DNA of 64,000 bases, taken from contig OY757010.1 in the NCBI GenBank assembly GCA_963580285.1, positions 74,380,858 through 74,444,857 of the forward strand, read 5' to 3'. The translations under genes were made by a program, and so were the position numbers. This document shows, in pieces, positions 23,737 to 34,152 of this stretch. The notes beneath the pieces were generated by a model that searched no databases, was not told where the DNA came from, and saw only the letters and a list, made by a program, of their open reading frames with translations. Numbering within the stretch: the first letter of the stretch is position 1; each line of letters opens with the position of its first letter. Origin of the DNA: Lucinisca nassula. Taxonomy: Eukaryota; Mollusca; Bivalvia; Lucinida; Lucinidae.

Positions 23737-24060
23737 GTGTGAATTCGGGTTTAACGTCGCTTTCAACAATTTTTCAGTCATATCACGACAGTGTCTGGTT
23801 GCGACAGGGAGCTCAATGCTCACTTTTATAGTGCTGCCTCACTGAAGTATCATGTCCCAGACACATTACATGATACCACACCCAGTCACATTATCCTGAC
23901 ACTGGGTCGACCAGTCCTAGCTCTACCCTGTAAATCTGAGTGCCAAGTGAGGAGCAGCTAGTACCATTTTTAACCACTTTGGTATGTCACGGCCCGGGAT
24001 CGAGCCCGTGAACTCCCATTCCCCGGAGCGGACACTCTACCAACTGAGCTATAGGGGCCG
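23737..24060 (-). mobile_element. SINE-B, tRNA-derived, 20-bp TSD
   Basis: On the reverse strand the head reads GGCCCCTATAGCTCAGTTGG then TAGAGTGTCCGC, an A-box region. GGGCTCGATCCCGGGCC follows as the B-box region, so it comes from a tRNA. The body ends GCGACGTTAAACCCGAATTC and a short GT tail. A perfect 20-bp duplication GTTTTTGTACTGAACAGTGT lies at 23717-23736 and 24061-24080. The frame and acceptor stem of a functional tRNA are not completed, so this is a SINE and not a tRNA gene. Confidence 0.92.
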
Positions 24061-24080
24061 GTTTTTGTACTGAACAGTGT

Positions 24081-24416
24081 AGAGCCCTATGAGATGTCGC
24101 AAAAAGAAATGTCTCATCATGAGAAGCTGCAGAATGCAATGTCTCCCTCTTTGCGACTCATCAGGCTGTTTTCAGACACAACATCGGACAATAAGTTGAA
24201 CTTGTTCAAATTTTCAAAACAGAATTTTCAGAACAAGTACGGAAAGGAGTCCAAATACTTAAGGTAAATACTGTAATTAAATATTTATGAGCAGAACCAA
24301 TTCATGCTCTGCGGAACGGAGTAAGAATATAGTTTTCAAAAACCTCGGGTCCGAGCTTTGGCTGCTGCCAAGTAACAAACACTGTTGCTGAGCCATCTCA
24401 AGAAAAAAACACTAAT
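24081..24416. other. Non-coding stretch
   Basis: Contains a short inverted pair (GAACTTGTTC and GAACAAGTAC) and AGGTAAATACTGTAATT, which may be a decayed MITE-11. No gene is seen. Confidence 0.4.
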
Positions 24417-24768
24417 TACAGTCGAACTTCAATGGCTCGAACACCTTTGGGACCTCGAAAATCTGTTCGAGACAGGGGTAGTTCGAGCCACTGAGGGTTA
24501 CTGCCTGGAGGCATAACGAGATACTTTTAGACATGTTTTTGGCGTTCTATAATGAAAATGTATGCTGTGTGTACTCATTAGAATCGCCTCATCGAGGTGA
24601 TTCTAATGAGTACACACAGCATACATTTGCAAGATAAAAGACGAAAATATCCTCAATTTTACCCTCCTTACTCCTTATGTAGAGAAATTCCATAGGGACT
24701 CAAGAATGGGTTCGACTCAACCATGGTTAACGAGCCATCGGTGTTCGAGCCATCGAAGTTCGACTGTT
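24417..24768. mobile_element. MITE-3 copy, well preserved
   Basis: ACAGTCGAACTTCAATGGCT at the left is matched by the inverted end AGCCATCGAAGTTCGACTGT at the right. The core palindrome ATGCTGTGTGTACTCATTAG and its reverse sits in the middle, around CGCCTCATCGAGG. It is about 350 bp with no coding capacity. Confidence 0.88.
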
Positions 24769-24788
24769 CATGAGAGACCAGGGGCGGA

Positions 24789-25051
24789 GGTAATAAAACT
24801 TTTTTTTCATGCTCAGCTCACATGAGCATTTAATATTATCCTGCTCATAAAGTTTAAAATGCGAACAAATGTTGACATTTTAAAATTTATGAGCAGTACA
24901 ATTTTGCTGACATTTAAGAATTTATGAGCATAAAAAATGTCACTCTGTGCTGATCTGAGCAGAAAAATAGTCTGATTAAGTTGTATTTTAATAGTTATGA
25001 GCATTACAAATTCCATGCTCAAGTGAGTTGGGCATGAAAAAAGTTTTATAA
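24789..25051. mobile_element. MITE-10
   Basis: AATAAAACTTTTTTTTCATG then CTCAGCTCACATGAGCAT on the left pair with ATGCTCAAGTGAGTTGGGCA then TGAAAAAAGTTTTATAAC on the right. Internal TTATGAGCA words repeat several times. A fragment related to its right end lies near 61950-61985. Confidence 0.75.
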
Positions 25052-25519
25052 CAATGGGGCCTGACACGGTTCAGCTGAGCTTGAACAAGCCACTAATTTG
25101 GATAGGTGCATGGATACTTGCATGAAGCTCTGTTATGATCTTCACTACATGTCTGTGAGCAGCAAAGACTCTGGCGAGACTGCTCGCCTGAGCCTTTTCT
25201 GCTCTCGTGCAATAAATACCTCTTTTCATGAACTTGTTCAATTGTATCAATGTTCACTGTGTATTAATGGGGAAATGGATACACTTAAACAATGTTTACA
25301 AAGGTTGACGTTTTATCACTGTTTGATTTTCTGCACACTGATTCCTATCTTAAACCTTTGACTGCCAATCATGGCTAGAATACGGCATTTTAAAGGTGTA
25401 TATTTCTTATTTGTTAGCATAAACAAGGCCTGAAATTACATGACAGGTCCTTGATGTCAAGCCTTATTTACTATGAAATTTACGTAGCAGTTGAAGGGTC
25501 AAAAGGGACCTCCTCTATA
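25052..25519. other. Non-coding stretch
   Basis: An 87-codon frame at 25098-25361 has no domain signature, no splice context and no recognised similarity, so it is not called as a gene. No repeat ends are seen. Confidence 0.4.
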
Positions 25520-25632
25520 AGAGAAGAACGGAGGAGCAAATTCTTTTCTTCTGGAGCAGACCCCAATTGACAAGGGAAGCACATCAATTTTGAAAAAGTT
25601 GTTCCTCTTGTAAGTGTATCCATTCCCTTAAA
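25520..25632. mobile_element. MITE-7 fragment
   Basis: GGAGGAGCAAATTCTTTTCT and GTAAGTGTATCCATTCCCTT match the right half of MITE-7. Confidence 0.6.
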
Positions 25633-25848
25633 AATCCTCATAAATTCGTTAAGTTAAAAGTCTGTTGTTTACGATGGTTTTGTATGGAAATGGTTAAGAA
25701 TCCTCAATCTATCCAAGATTCTAAAATTGAAAAGAATTTACATGTCTGAGAACAGGCATACCTGCAATTCTAGAATTTTAATTCCATGAACTTCAAATAA
25801 CTGAGACACTATCCAAAATAGTGAAATCATTAAAAAAAAAAAAGGAAG

Positions 25849-26070
25849 TTACTGTATTTATCCTAAGAAGGTCAGACACTTTTCAATGAGCAAAAGAGTA
25901 TCATACATTATTTATCAAATATCTGGGCTGCAAAGACTTTTGCTCAATGGCAAACAATATAGACCCTGATCAGATGGCTCCTAAAGAAGAGGTCTGATCA
26001 GGGTCTATTCTTAATTGCTCGGGTTTATTTTCATGACATTTTTGTGTCCGAATACTTAGGATAAATACAT
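25849..26070. mobile_element. MITE-11 variant
   Basis: TACTGTATTTATCCTAAG at the left and CTTAGGATAAATACATTG at the right are inverted ends. The centre holds the hairpin ATAGACCCTGATCAGATGGC with its partner GGTCTGATCAGGGTCTATTC. Confidence 0.65.
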
Positions 26071-26171
26071 TGCTTCAGTTACAATGTGCAAACCTCTAGG
26101 AACAAATGGAAAAATGTTTATATTCGGAATAAATACTGGGTCATTCTGCCCCTTGATTTATCTTATTTTGT

Positions 26172-26459
26172 CTTAAGGGAAATGGATACACCTTCAGGGG
26201 AGGCAACTCCCTCAAAACTGTTTTCTCTAAAAACTCCCTTATCAACATAAGGGTCTACCCTTAAAGGAAAGAATTTGCTCCTGAGGAGCAAATTCTTTCC
26301 TTTAAGAGCAGGCCCCTTCTTCAGAGGGGCTCATTTTGTAGGAAAACAAACAGGAAGTCCTGCAAGTTGACAGGAAGTTCTATAGTTGACAGGAAGTCCA
26401 TAAGTTGTCTCCCTTGTAAAAATGGCAAAAATTATGCCATGTATCCATTCTCCTTAAGA
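26172..26459. mobile_element. MITE-7 copy
   Basis: CTTAAGGGAAATGGATACAC and GTATCCATTCTCCTTAAG are inverted ends. The centre is the perfect palindrome AAGAATTTGCTCCTGAGGAG and its reverse. Confidence 0.82.
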
Positions 26460-26559
26460 TACTGTACAAACATACACGATGCTGGCTTTAACCAGTACCC
26501 ATAAAATATGATTTTGTGGAGAAATACGAATTTACACTATCAACCCGTCAGCTGCTACA

Positions 26560-26752
26560 TAAGTTTCTGGGGCAGACGACAATCTGATTTTTAAAAATAT
26601 TTTTCAGTGAAAATAAGGCTTGACATTACATGTGAATCGTCTGCAAGGCAGACGATTCACATGTAATGTCAAACCTTATTTTCACTGAAAAATAACCGAA
26701 ATACACATTGAAAATGCCGTCTGCTTATCGTGATTAGCAGTCAAAGGATTAC
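26560..26752. mobile_element. MITE-8 relative with perfect hairpin
   Basis: ACATTACATGTGAATCGTCT and its reverse complement form a near-perfect stem around GCAAGGC, with ATTTTTCAGTGAAAATAAGG and its partner as outer arms. Similar stems occur at about 61070-61170 and 62729-62805. Confidence 0.7.
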
Positions 26753-26882
26753 AGACCTCATCCAGATTTGAGAACCTTGTATTTCTTTCAAACTGGTTCT
26801 CAACAGGTTGCAGCCTGAATATTTTTGTATGTTTCAGACTTTCAGTAGTTTGACAAAAGCACTTCAGATACACATCAGGTCT

Positions 26883-27109
26883 TTAACCCATACTGGTGGA
26901 CTCTTCCATTGCTTTATGTTGGACAAGTCCATTTGTCAATTAAGGGGTGTCAGGCCTTTTTCTTTCATTTTTATTCCAGTTTTGACAGAAAATCCTGTTA
27001 GCAAACACTGCAGACCCTGATCAAATGCCCCCTTCTGCAGGGTCTGATCTGGGCCTGCACTTTTTGCCAGGCTACCCTTTTAGGGGTTTCCCACCTAGAA
27101 TGGGTTAAG
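26883..27109. mobile_element. MITE-9 copy, TTAA ends
   Basis: TTAACCCATACTGGTGG at the left and CACCTAGAATGGGTTAA at the right are inverted, both ending in TTAA next to CCC. The GCAAACACTGCAGACCCTGA hairpin core is inside. Confidence 0.75.
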
Positions 27110-27470
27110 ATAAGTGTTATTCATAAGAAGAAAGTTCATGGTACATCCTGTTATTCATACTTTTAAAAGCATCGAAAGTTTCTCCGAAACGAAGCCAGAA
27201 TTTCTTCTCAATACCTTATACTTTGCACATATGTTCAAACTAATCTATTGTGTTTACTGCCACAAAAGCCAGAATTTTTCTTAATTCCTTCATATATTGT
27301 GTGCATACTTTGTGTATCAAACTAATTTTGTGTTTACTATCAATCTATCTTTCAAATAGAAAGTGTATACGAAAGTTCTGGTACACATGATTAGATAAAA
27401 TTAAATTGAAAACGGCTCAATAATTGAAATAATTATATAAGATGTAAACATTAAAACAATATGAAATATT
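27110..27470. other. Non-coding stretch
   Basis: Contains a repeated motif (AAAGCCAGAATTTTTCTTAA and GAAGCCAGAATTTCTTCTCA, about 92 bases apart), perhaps a decayed two-unit repeat. No gene. Confidence 0.4.
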
Positions 27471-28029
27471 TTAAGGTGAATGGATACACCTTCATGGGAG
27501 GCTACTCCTGCAAAGGTAATTTCCCTCAATTCTCATCAGAGGTTCTCTTATGGGTATTCTTCAAGGAAAGAATTTGCTCCCAAAGGGAGAAAATTCTACA
27601 CTTTTAAAAGTGGCTACTCGGGCAGAAGCTAATTTTCCTTAATTCTCATTAGGATTACACTTTTAAGGATTCTCATAGAGAGTTCTCTTTAACCCATTGT
27701 ATATTGGTGGACTCTTCCATTGCTATATGTTGGACAAAACCATTTGCCATATAAAGGGTGTCAGGCCTATTTTTCATTTTTATTCCATTTCGGACAGAAA
27801 ATCCTGTTAGCAAACAGTGCAGACCCTGATCAGATGCTGTGTTTTGCATCATCTGATCTGGGTCTGCAGTTTGCCATGGTACGCCTTTAGGGGTTTCCCG
27901 CATGCAATGGGTTAAAGAGGAACCCATATACGGACAGGAATTCAGAAAGGAAGAAAACAACCCTCTGTGTCAGCAAGTTGTCTCCCTTTCTGGTATGGCA
28001 GCTTATTATGGTGGGTCCATTTGCCTTAA
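27471..28029. mobile_element. MITE-7 copy interrupted by MITE-9
   Basis: TTAAGGTGAATGGATACACC starts the element and GTCCATTTGCCTTAAA ends it. The host is split by the MITE-9 at 27689-27915, and its unusually long length is explained by that. Confidence 0.7.
27689..27915. mobile_element. MITE-9 copy nested at a TTAA
   Basis: TTAACCCATTGTATATTGG and CGCATGCAATGGGTTAA are inverted ends. The element sits within MITE-7 sequence, flanked by GTTCTCT and AGAGGAACCC. It carries the AAACAGTGCAGACCCTGATC hairpin core. Confidence 0.78.
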
Positions 28030-28205
28030 AATTCAATATAAATATATGGAAAGAGTATTGGGATAAAAAATGACAATATAAAATACTATAAAATGCTTTT
28101 GTTTTGTTCCTTTTTTCTCTTCTTCTTACTGTCTTCTTATTGAGGAGCGGATGTTCTGAAAATATACAAGAACGGTACAGGATTATTTCATTGGCGGGTG
28201 TATGG

Positions 28206-28435
28206 TTTATACCTTTTTATAACACTATTAATGGGGTCCAAAGCAGAAACTGTGTTAGCTAAACAACAGTGTTATATCCAAACAAAAATGAATAGATTAT
28301 ATAGAAAAATGACCATTTATGGTCATTTTTCTATATATTCTATACATTTTTGGGATCCATCTTGAATCTGTGTTATATGCAAAACCGTGTTATAATGAAC
28401 AGTGTTATAATGAGGTTGTGGTGTATTTCTTTTTG
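28206..28435. mobile_element. MITE-5 copy
   Basis: TACCTTTTTATAACAC and GTGTTATAATGAGGTTGTGG are the ends, the latter flanked by TA. The centre is a palindrome with ATAGAAAAATGACCATTTAT and its reverse. Confidence 0.82.
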
Positions 28436-28718
28436 GTGAATAGACATAAATCGGAGAAGTTAACATATGTATACATCCCTGTTTCGGATTGGTTTGGCAG
28501 CATTACTCACCTCGACCATTATTTTGTACATAAAACCTAACCAAATGCCTCTTAACTTGCTCAATTGAACCTGATCATATAAATTATATTCAAGAATATA
28601 CACCACAACCTCATTATAACACAGTTTGTTTAACATGATTCTAGATATAACATAGTTGGAAGATGGATTGCAAAAAAGTATAGATTATATAGAAAAATGA
28701 CCATAAATGGTCATTTTT

Positions 28719-29850
28719 ATCCCCCGACCGAATAGGTTCGGGGGATATAGCGATCAGCCTGGCGTCCGTCCATCCGTCCGTCTGTCCGTCCGTCCGTCCG
28801 TCCGTCCGTCCGTAGACGCAACCTTGTGATGGCCATAACTCCTATACCCTTTGAGATTCATTGATGGTTCTTGGCACAATTGTTCACAAGGCCGAGACGG
28901 CGTGTCATGCGCAAGAACCAGAACTCTGGATGCCATACTTTTTTAGTTATCTCCCCTTTTAATAAAATAGAATGACTACTTTGTGATGGCCATAACTCCA
29001 ATACCCTTTGAGATATATTGATGGTACCTGGCACAGTTGTTCACAAGGCTGAGACAGCGTGTCATGCACAAGAACCACAACTCTGGTTGCCACGGTTTTG
29101 GAGTTATCTCCCCTTCCAATAAAATAGTGACAACCTTGTGATGGCCATAACTCCTATACCCTTTGAGATTCATTGATGGTTCTTGGCACAATTGTTCACA
29201 AGGCTGAGACGGCGTGTCATGCGCAAGAACCAGAACTCTGGATGCCATACTTTTATAGTTATCTCCCCTTTTAATAAAATAGAATGACTACTTTGTGATG
29301 GCCATAACTCCAATACCCTTTGAGATATATTGATGGTACCTGGCACAGTTGTTCACAAGGCTAAGACGGCGTGTCATGCACAAGAACCACAACTCTGGTT
29401 GCCATGGTTTTGGAGTTATCTCCCCTTCCAATAAAATAGAGTGACAACCTTGTGATGGCCATAATTCCAATACCCTTTAAGATATATTGATGATACCTGG
29501 CACAGTTGTTCACAAGGCCGAGACATTGTGTCATGCACAAGTACCACAACTCTGGGTGCCGTGATTTTTTAGTTATCTCCCCTTCCAATTATATAGAATC
29601 ACTACCTTGTGATGGCCACATCTCCAACACTCTTTGAGATATATTGATGATGCTTGGTACAGTTGTACATGAGGTTAAGCAGGTGTGTCACGTGCAAGAA
29701 CCACAACTCTAGATGCCCTGGTTTTTTAATTATCTCCCCTGAGAATATAACCTCGTGATGGCCATAAATCAAATACCCTTTGAGATATATTGATGGTACT
29801 TGGCACAATTGTATACAACGTTGAGACGGCGCTTCATGCCTAAGAACCAC
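28719..29850. repeat. Internal segmental duplication, copy 1 (about 1.14 kb)
   Basis: This segment recurs at 29865-30992. Copy 1 has seven TCCG units after TCTG and copy 2 has six, so the offset changes from 1146 to 1142 across the microsatellite. Otherwise the copies look identical by eye. Confidence 0.88.
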
Positions 29851-31545
29851 ATATATATGTTTTTATCCCCCGACCGAATAGGTTCGGGGGATATAGCGAT
29901 CAGCCTGGCGTCCGTCCATCCGTCCGTCTGTCCGTCCGTCCGTCCGTCCGTCCGTAGACGCAACCTTGTGATGGCCATAACTCCTATACCCTTTGAGATT
30001 CATTGATGGTTCTTGGCACAATTGTTCACAAGGCCGAGACGGCGTGTCATGCGCAAGAACCAGAACTCTGGATGCCATACTTTTTTAGTTATCTCCCCTT
30101 TTAATAAAATAGAATGACTACTTTGTGATGGCCATAACTCCAATACCCTTTGAGATATATTGATGGTACCTGGCACAGTTGTTCACAAGGCTGAGACAGC
30201 GTGTCATGCACAAGAACCACAACTCTGGTTGCCACGGTTTTGGAGTTATCTCCCCTTCCAATAAAATAGTGACAACCTTGTGATGGCCATAACTCCTATA
30301 CCCTTTGAGATTCATTGATGGTTCTTGGCACAATTGTTCACAAGGCTGAGACGGCGTGTCATGCGCAAGAACCAGAACTCTGGATGCCATACTTTTATAG
30401 TTATCTCCCCTTTTAATAAAATAGAATGACTACTTTGTGATGGCCATAACTCCAATACCCTTTGAGATATATTGATGGTACCTGGCACAGTTGTTCACAA
30501 GGCTAAGACGGCGTGTCATGCACAAGAACCACAACTCTGGTTGCCATGGTTTTGGAGTTATCTCCCCTTCCAATAAAATAGAGTGACAACCTTGTGATGG
30601 CCATAATTCCAATACCCTTTAAGATATATTGATGATACCTGGCACAGTTGTTCACAAGGCCGAGACATTGTGTCATGCACAAGTACCACAACTCTGGGTG
30701 CCGTGATTTTTTAGTTATCTCCCCTTCCAATTATATAGAATCACTACCTTGTGATGGCCACATCTCCAACACTCTTTGAGATATATTGATGATGCTTGGT
30801 ACAGTTGTACATGAGGTTAAGCAGGTGTGTCACGTGCAAGAACCACAACTCTAGATGCCCTGGTTTTTTAATTATCTCCCCTGAGAATATAACCTCGTGA
30901 TGGCCATAAATCAAATACCCTTTGAGATATATTGATGGTACTTGGCACAATTGTATACAACGTTGAGACGGCGCTTCATGCCTAAGAACCACAACTCTGG
31001 GTGCTATAATATTTGAGTTATCTCCCCTTCCAATATAACCAGAACTCTGGATGACAACCTTTTGACCACCGTACCTCCAATACCCTTTGAGACATATTGG
31101 TGGTACTTGATGCAGATGTACATGAGGTTAAGCAGGTGTGTCATGCTCAAGAATTACAACTCTGGGTGCTCTGGTTTTTTAGTTATCTCCCCTGGCAATA
31201 TAACCTAGTGATGGCCATAACTCCAACTCCCTTTGAGATATATTGAAGGAACTTGGCACAATTGTATACAAGGTACAGAAGGGATGTCATGTGCAAGAAC
31301 CACAACTGTTGTTGCTGTTGTATTTGAGTTATCTACCCTTCCAATATAACAGTATGACCAGCTTGTGATCACTATATCTCCAATACCTGTTGAGACATAT
31401 TGATGGTATTTTGTGCAGAAATACATGAGCTTAAGCAGGCATGTCATGCGCAAGAACCACATTTCTGAGTGCCCTGGTTTTTTAGTTATCTCCCCTGACA
31501 GTATAATCTTGCGATGGCCATAACTGCAATACTTTTGTGATATGT
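28826..31545. repeat. Tandem array, about 157-bp units
   Basis: GTGATGGCCATAACTCC-type unit starts occur at 28826, 28983, 29138, 29295, 29452, 29609 and 29755, spaced 157, 155, 157, 157, 157 and 146. They resume after the internal duplication. Units share CCCTTTGAGATATATTGATG, AAGAACCACAACTCTGG and GTTATCTCCCCTTCCAAT. Units toward the right end are more diverged. Confidence 0.9.
29865..30992. repeat. Internal segmental duplication, copy 2
   Basis: Second copy of 28719-29850, preceded by a short linker ATATATATGTTTTT. It again contains the left terminus of the element (ATCCCCCGACCGAATAGG), so the element holds two left ends and one right end. Confidence 0.88.
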
Positions 31546-31798
31546 GGTTTAATTCTGGTGCACTTTCTATTGGTGAACAATCTTCTGAAGGCCATATTGA
31601 CTTTTGGTCGGGGGATTTGCCATCTCTTCCGATGGCTATTTTTCTATATTATCTATACATTTTTGTTTGAATATAACATGGCTGTTTAACTAACACTGTT
31701 TATACTTTGGACCAAAACAAAAGTGCTATAATGAGGTTGTGGTGTATACTGATTCCAATTTAACTTTGTCATTTTCCTGTTCATAAACAGGCAGGTCT

Positions 31799-32004
31799 AT
31801 CTTTAAACTGTGTTGTAATAATATCCAAAAACCTGCTCAAATCAATTAATGAAAAAAAATTCTATAACCTGGGACAGGATAGAATAGAGACAAAACATAC
31901 TTGGCATGAACTTGGAGAATTTTTCTCTGTCCATGTACAAAAGAAACAACATTGTAACAAAACTGTTCAGGTTTTTGGATATTATTACAACACAGTTTAA
32001 AGAT
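31799..32004. repeat. 37-bp perfect inverted repeat pair
   Basis: Arms at 31799-31835 and 31968-32004 are exact reverse complements (ATCTTTAAACTGTGTTG at the left outer edge). The 132-base spacer has no gene. Confidence 0.85.
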
Positions 32005-32140
32005 GGATCCCCAAAATATATAGATTATATAGAATAATGATCATTTACAATCTATACATCTTTGTTTGGATTTAACATGGTGCTTTAACTGACAGTTTCT
32101 GCATTGGACCCCAACAATATTGTGATAAAGAGGTAATGGC
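32005..32140. mobile_element. MITE-5 fragment
   Basis: TATAGATTATATAGAATAAT then ATCTATACATCTTTGTTTGG matches the centre and right half of MITE-5; the right end is diverged (GATAAAGAGGTAATGGCAT). Confidence 0.65.
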
Positions 32141-32262
32141 ATCTCTGGACAACCATGTCTGAACAGCATAGACCATTATTACGACAGTGCTCCTCAAAGA
32201 CAGGTCTATTATAGAAACTCGCTGTTTGCTATACTGCCGGCAATGTTTGATCACATTGCCTA

Positions 32263-32652
32263 TCAAACTAATGAATAAACTTGTTCAAGTTTTAGAGTAT
32301 CCCTATCAAACTAAAGAAAAGACTTGTTCAAGTTTTAGTGTATGCCAATCAAACTAAAGAATACATATGTTCATGTTTTGGTGTATGTCTGTCAAACCAA
32401 AGAACAATCTTGTTCAAGTTTAAGTGTGACTTTCGAACTAAAGAATAAACTTGTTCATGTTTTGGTGTATGCCTATCAAACCAAAGAACAAACTTTTTCC
32501 AGTTTAGTGTATGCCTTTCAAACTAAAGAACAAACTTGTTCATGTTTTAGTGCATGCCTATCACACTAAAGAATAAACTTGTTCAAGTTTAAGTGTGACT
32601 ATCGAACTAAAGAATAAACTTGTTCATGTTATGGTGTATGTCTATGAAACTA
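32263..32652. repeat. Minisatellite, about 43-bp unit, about nine copies
   Basis: Units read CAAACTAAAGAATAAACTTG then TTCAAGTTTTAGTGTATGCC, with alternating variants (TTCATG/TTCAAG, GTGTGACT). The 75-codon frame across it is a by-product. Confidence 0.9.
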
Positions 32653-32985
32653 AACAGTGAAAGGCAATGGAAAACACTGCTTGCTGATATTCCAATGTAT
32701 TTCATTCAAGAGGTTAAAGGTTAACATCTAAGCTACTTGAGATGTTGTTCAGTGTGTCTACTTTGTAACTACATTAGAACTATCTGTTAGTCAAGTAAAG
32801 AAAGCTTTGAAGTTTTAAGGTATTACAATAGAGGAAATCAAACATATTATTTTCTCTACTATACATCTATGAAAACAAATGATTCATTCAAAGCTCTGCT
32901 AAGGAGGTATTTGAAAACATCTCTTGGTCTTGGATTCTCCATAGAACAAATACAATGTAGAACCAACCCTTGTTCTGATGAATGC
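32653..32985. other. Non-coding stretch
   Basis: No gene or repeat boundary recognised. Confidence 0.4.
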
Positions 32986-33176
32986 CAAAAACCCTACCTT
33001 TGCAAACAGTTTAGATCCAGATCAGATGGCTTCTGAAGAAGCCATCTGATCAGGATCTACGCCGTTTGCCATGCAGTTTATGCATTTAACAAATATATAA
33101 CGATTAAGTTCACTGGCTGATAGTCAGAAATGGGTGTGGCTTAATCTATTCAGCAGGACAACGGTTAATACCAGAT
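32986..33176. mobile_element. MITE-1 copy, diverged left end
   Basis: The core hairpin TTCTGAAGAAGCCATCTGAT and the right end CTATTCAGCAGGACAACGGT identify the family. Confidence 0.75.
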
Positions 33177-33478
33177 CTGCCACAGAGACACTAACTCAAC
33201 AGAAAATGTGCCAGCTCATGGGAAAAGGGTACTGATCACCTGGGGAACCAGCAAAACCAGCCAAGTCTGGGCATATGTGCAGTCTCACCATAGCCTTTAG
33301 TGCTTGCACAAATATTGAGCAGACCTTAAGGTAACCACAGAAGAAGACGTGCATAACCCTATCAGTGGCTGTGCAAGTGCATTTGAAGTCAAGAATCAGA
33401 GAATTTCAGAAAGCTTAAGACCTTTTTTTCACATTCCTCAGCTTTAATAATCTCAGCATTATCATTTATTCCTCTTTA
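33177..33478. other. Non-coding stretch
   Basis: No gene recognised. Its right end (CTCAGCATTATCATTTATTC) is the flank that has been carried into the adjacent tandem expansion. Confidence 0.45.
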
Positions 33479-34152
33479 ACTCCTGTCCTGCTGAATAAAT
33501 TAATCTAACCACACCCATATCTGACTTTCATCCAATCAAATTACTCAATATAATATATTCAGTAAAATCTCAGCATTATCATTTATTCCTCTTTAACTCC
33601 TGTCCTGCTGAATAAATTAATCTAACCACACCCATATCTGACTTTCATCCAATCAAATTACTCAATATAATATATTCAGTAAAATCTCAGCATTATCATT
33701 TATTCCTCTAACTCCTGTCCTGCTGAATAAATTAATCTAGCCACACCCATATCTGACTTTCATCCAATCAAATTACTCAATATAATATATTCAGTAAAAT
33801 CTCAGCATTATCATTTATTCCTCTTTAACTCCTGTCCTGCTGAATAAATTAATCTAGCCACACCCATATCTGACTTTCATCCAATCAAATTACTCAATAT
33901 AATATATTCAGTAAAATCTCAGCATTATCATTTATTCCTCTTTAACTCCTGTCCTGCTGAATAAATTAATCTAGCCACACCCATATCTGACTTTCATCCA
34001 ATAAAATTACTCAATATAATATATTCAGTAAAATTCACATTCTGAATGACAAACAGTGAAGCTCCTGATCAGATGCAGAAGCCATCTGATCTGGATCTAC
34101 ACTGTTTGTAAGGTAGGGTTTGTCATGATCGGCAGGCCTAGGTAAGGGTTAA
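33479..34152. mobile_element. MITE-1 with five-fold expanded left half
   Basis: The left end TCCTGTCCTGCTGAATAAAT occurs at 33481, 33598, 33713, 33830 and 33947, spacings 117, 115, 117 and 117. After the fifth copy the element continues normally through the hairpin (GATGCAGAAGCCATCTGATC) to a single right end near GATCGGCAGGCCTAGG. Units differ at few positions. Confidence 0.88.

Larger units (their letters stand above)
28719..31637. mobile_element. 2.9-kb TIR element carrying a 157-bp satellite
   Basis: It starts ATCCCCCGACC and has the inverted GGTCGGGGGAT at 31606-31616, with a 21-base extension at the right. The hexamer ATTTTT flanks it at 28713-28718 and 31638-31643. Near the left end are the foldback CCCCCGACCGAATAGGTTCG and a TCCG microsatellite. 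The remainder is tandem units. There is no coding capacity; long frames are repeat artefacts. The architecture recalls pearl/HINE elements, but class is not settled. Confidence 0.75.
28601..31744. mobile_element. MITE-5 copy split by a 2.9-kb insertion
   Basis: The left half (28601-28718) starts CACCACAACCTCATTATAAC after a TA, and the right half (31638-31744) ends GCTATAATGAGGTTGTGGTG before a TA. Joined across the insertion they restore the family's palindromic centre GGTCATTTTTCTATAT. Confidence 0.85.

Noticed and set aside
23990..24060. Possible tRNA gene on the reverse strand (also at 48345-48416 and 49225-49299)
   Set aside because: A- and B-box-like segments are present but acceptor pairing is not completed. 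The segments are the heads of longer units with 3' tails and TSDs, so they are SINEs.
25098..25361. 87-codon frame as a small gene
   Set aside because: No homology, no repeat support, ordinary chance length for this composition; no splice or promoter context.
28754..31462. Series of similar 60-90-codon reverse-strand frames
   Set aside because: Each frame is one or two satellite units; the periodicity of about 157 bases explains their similarity.
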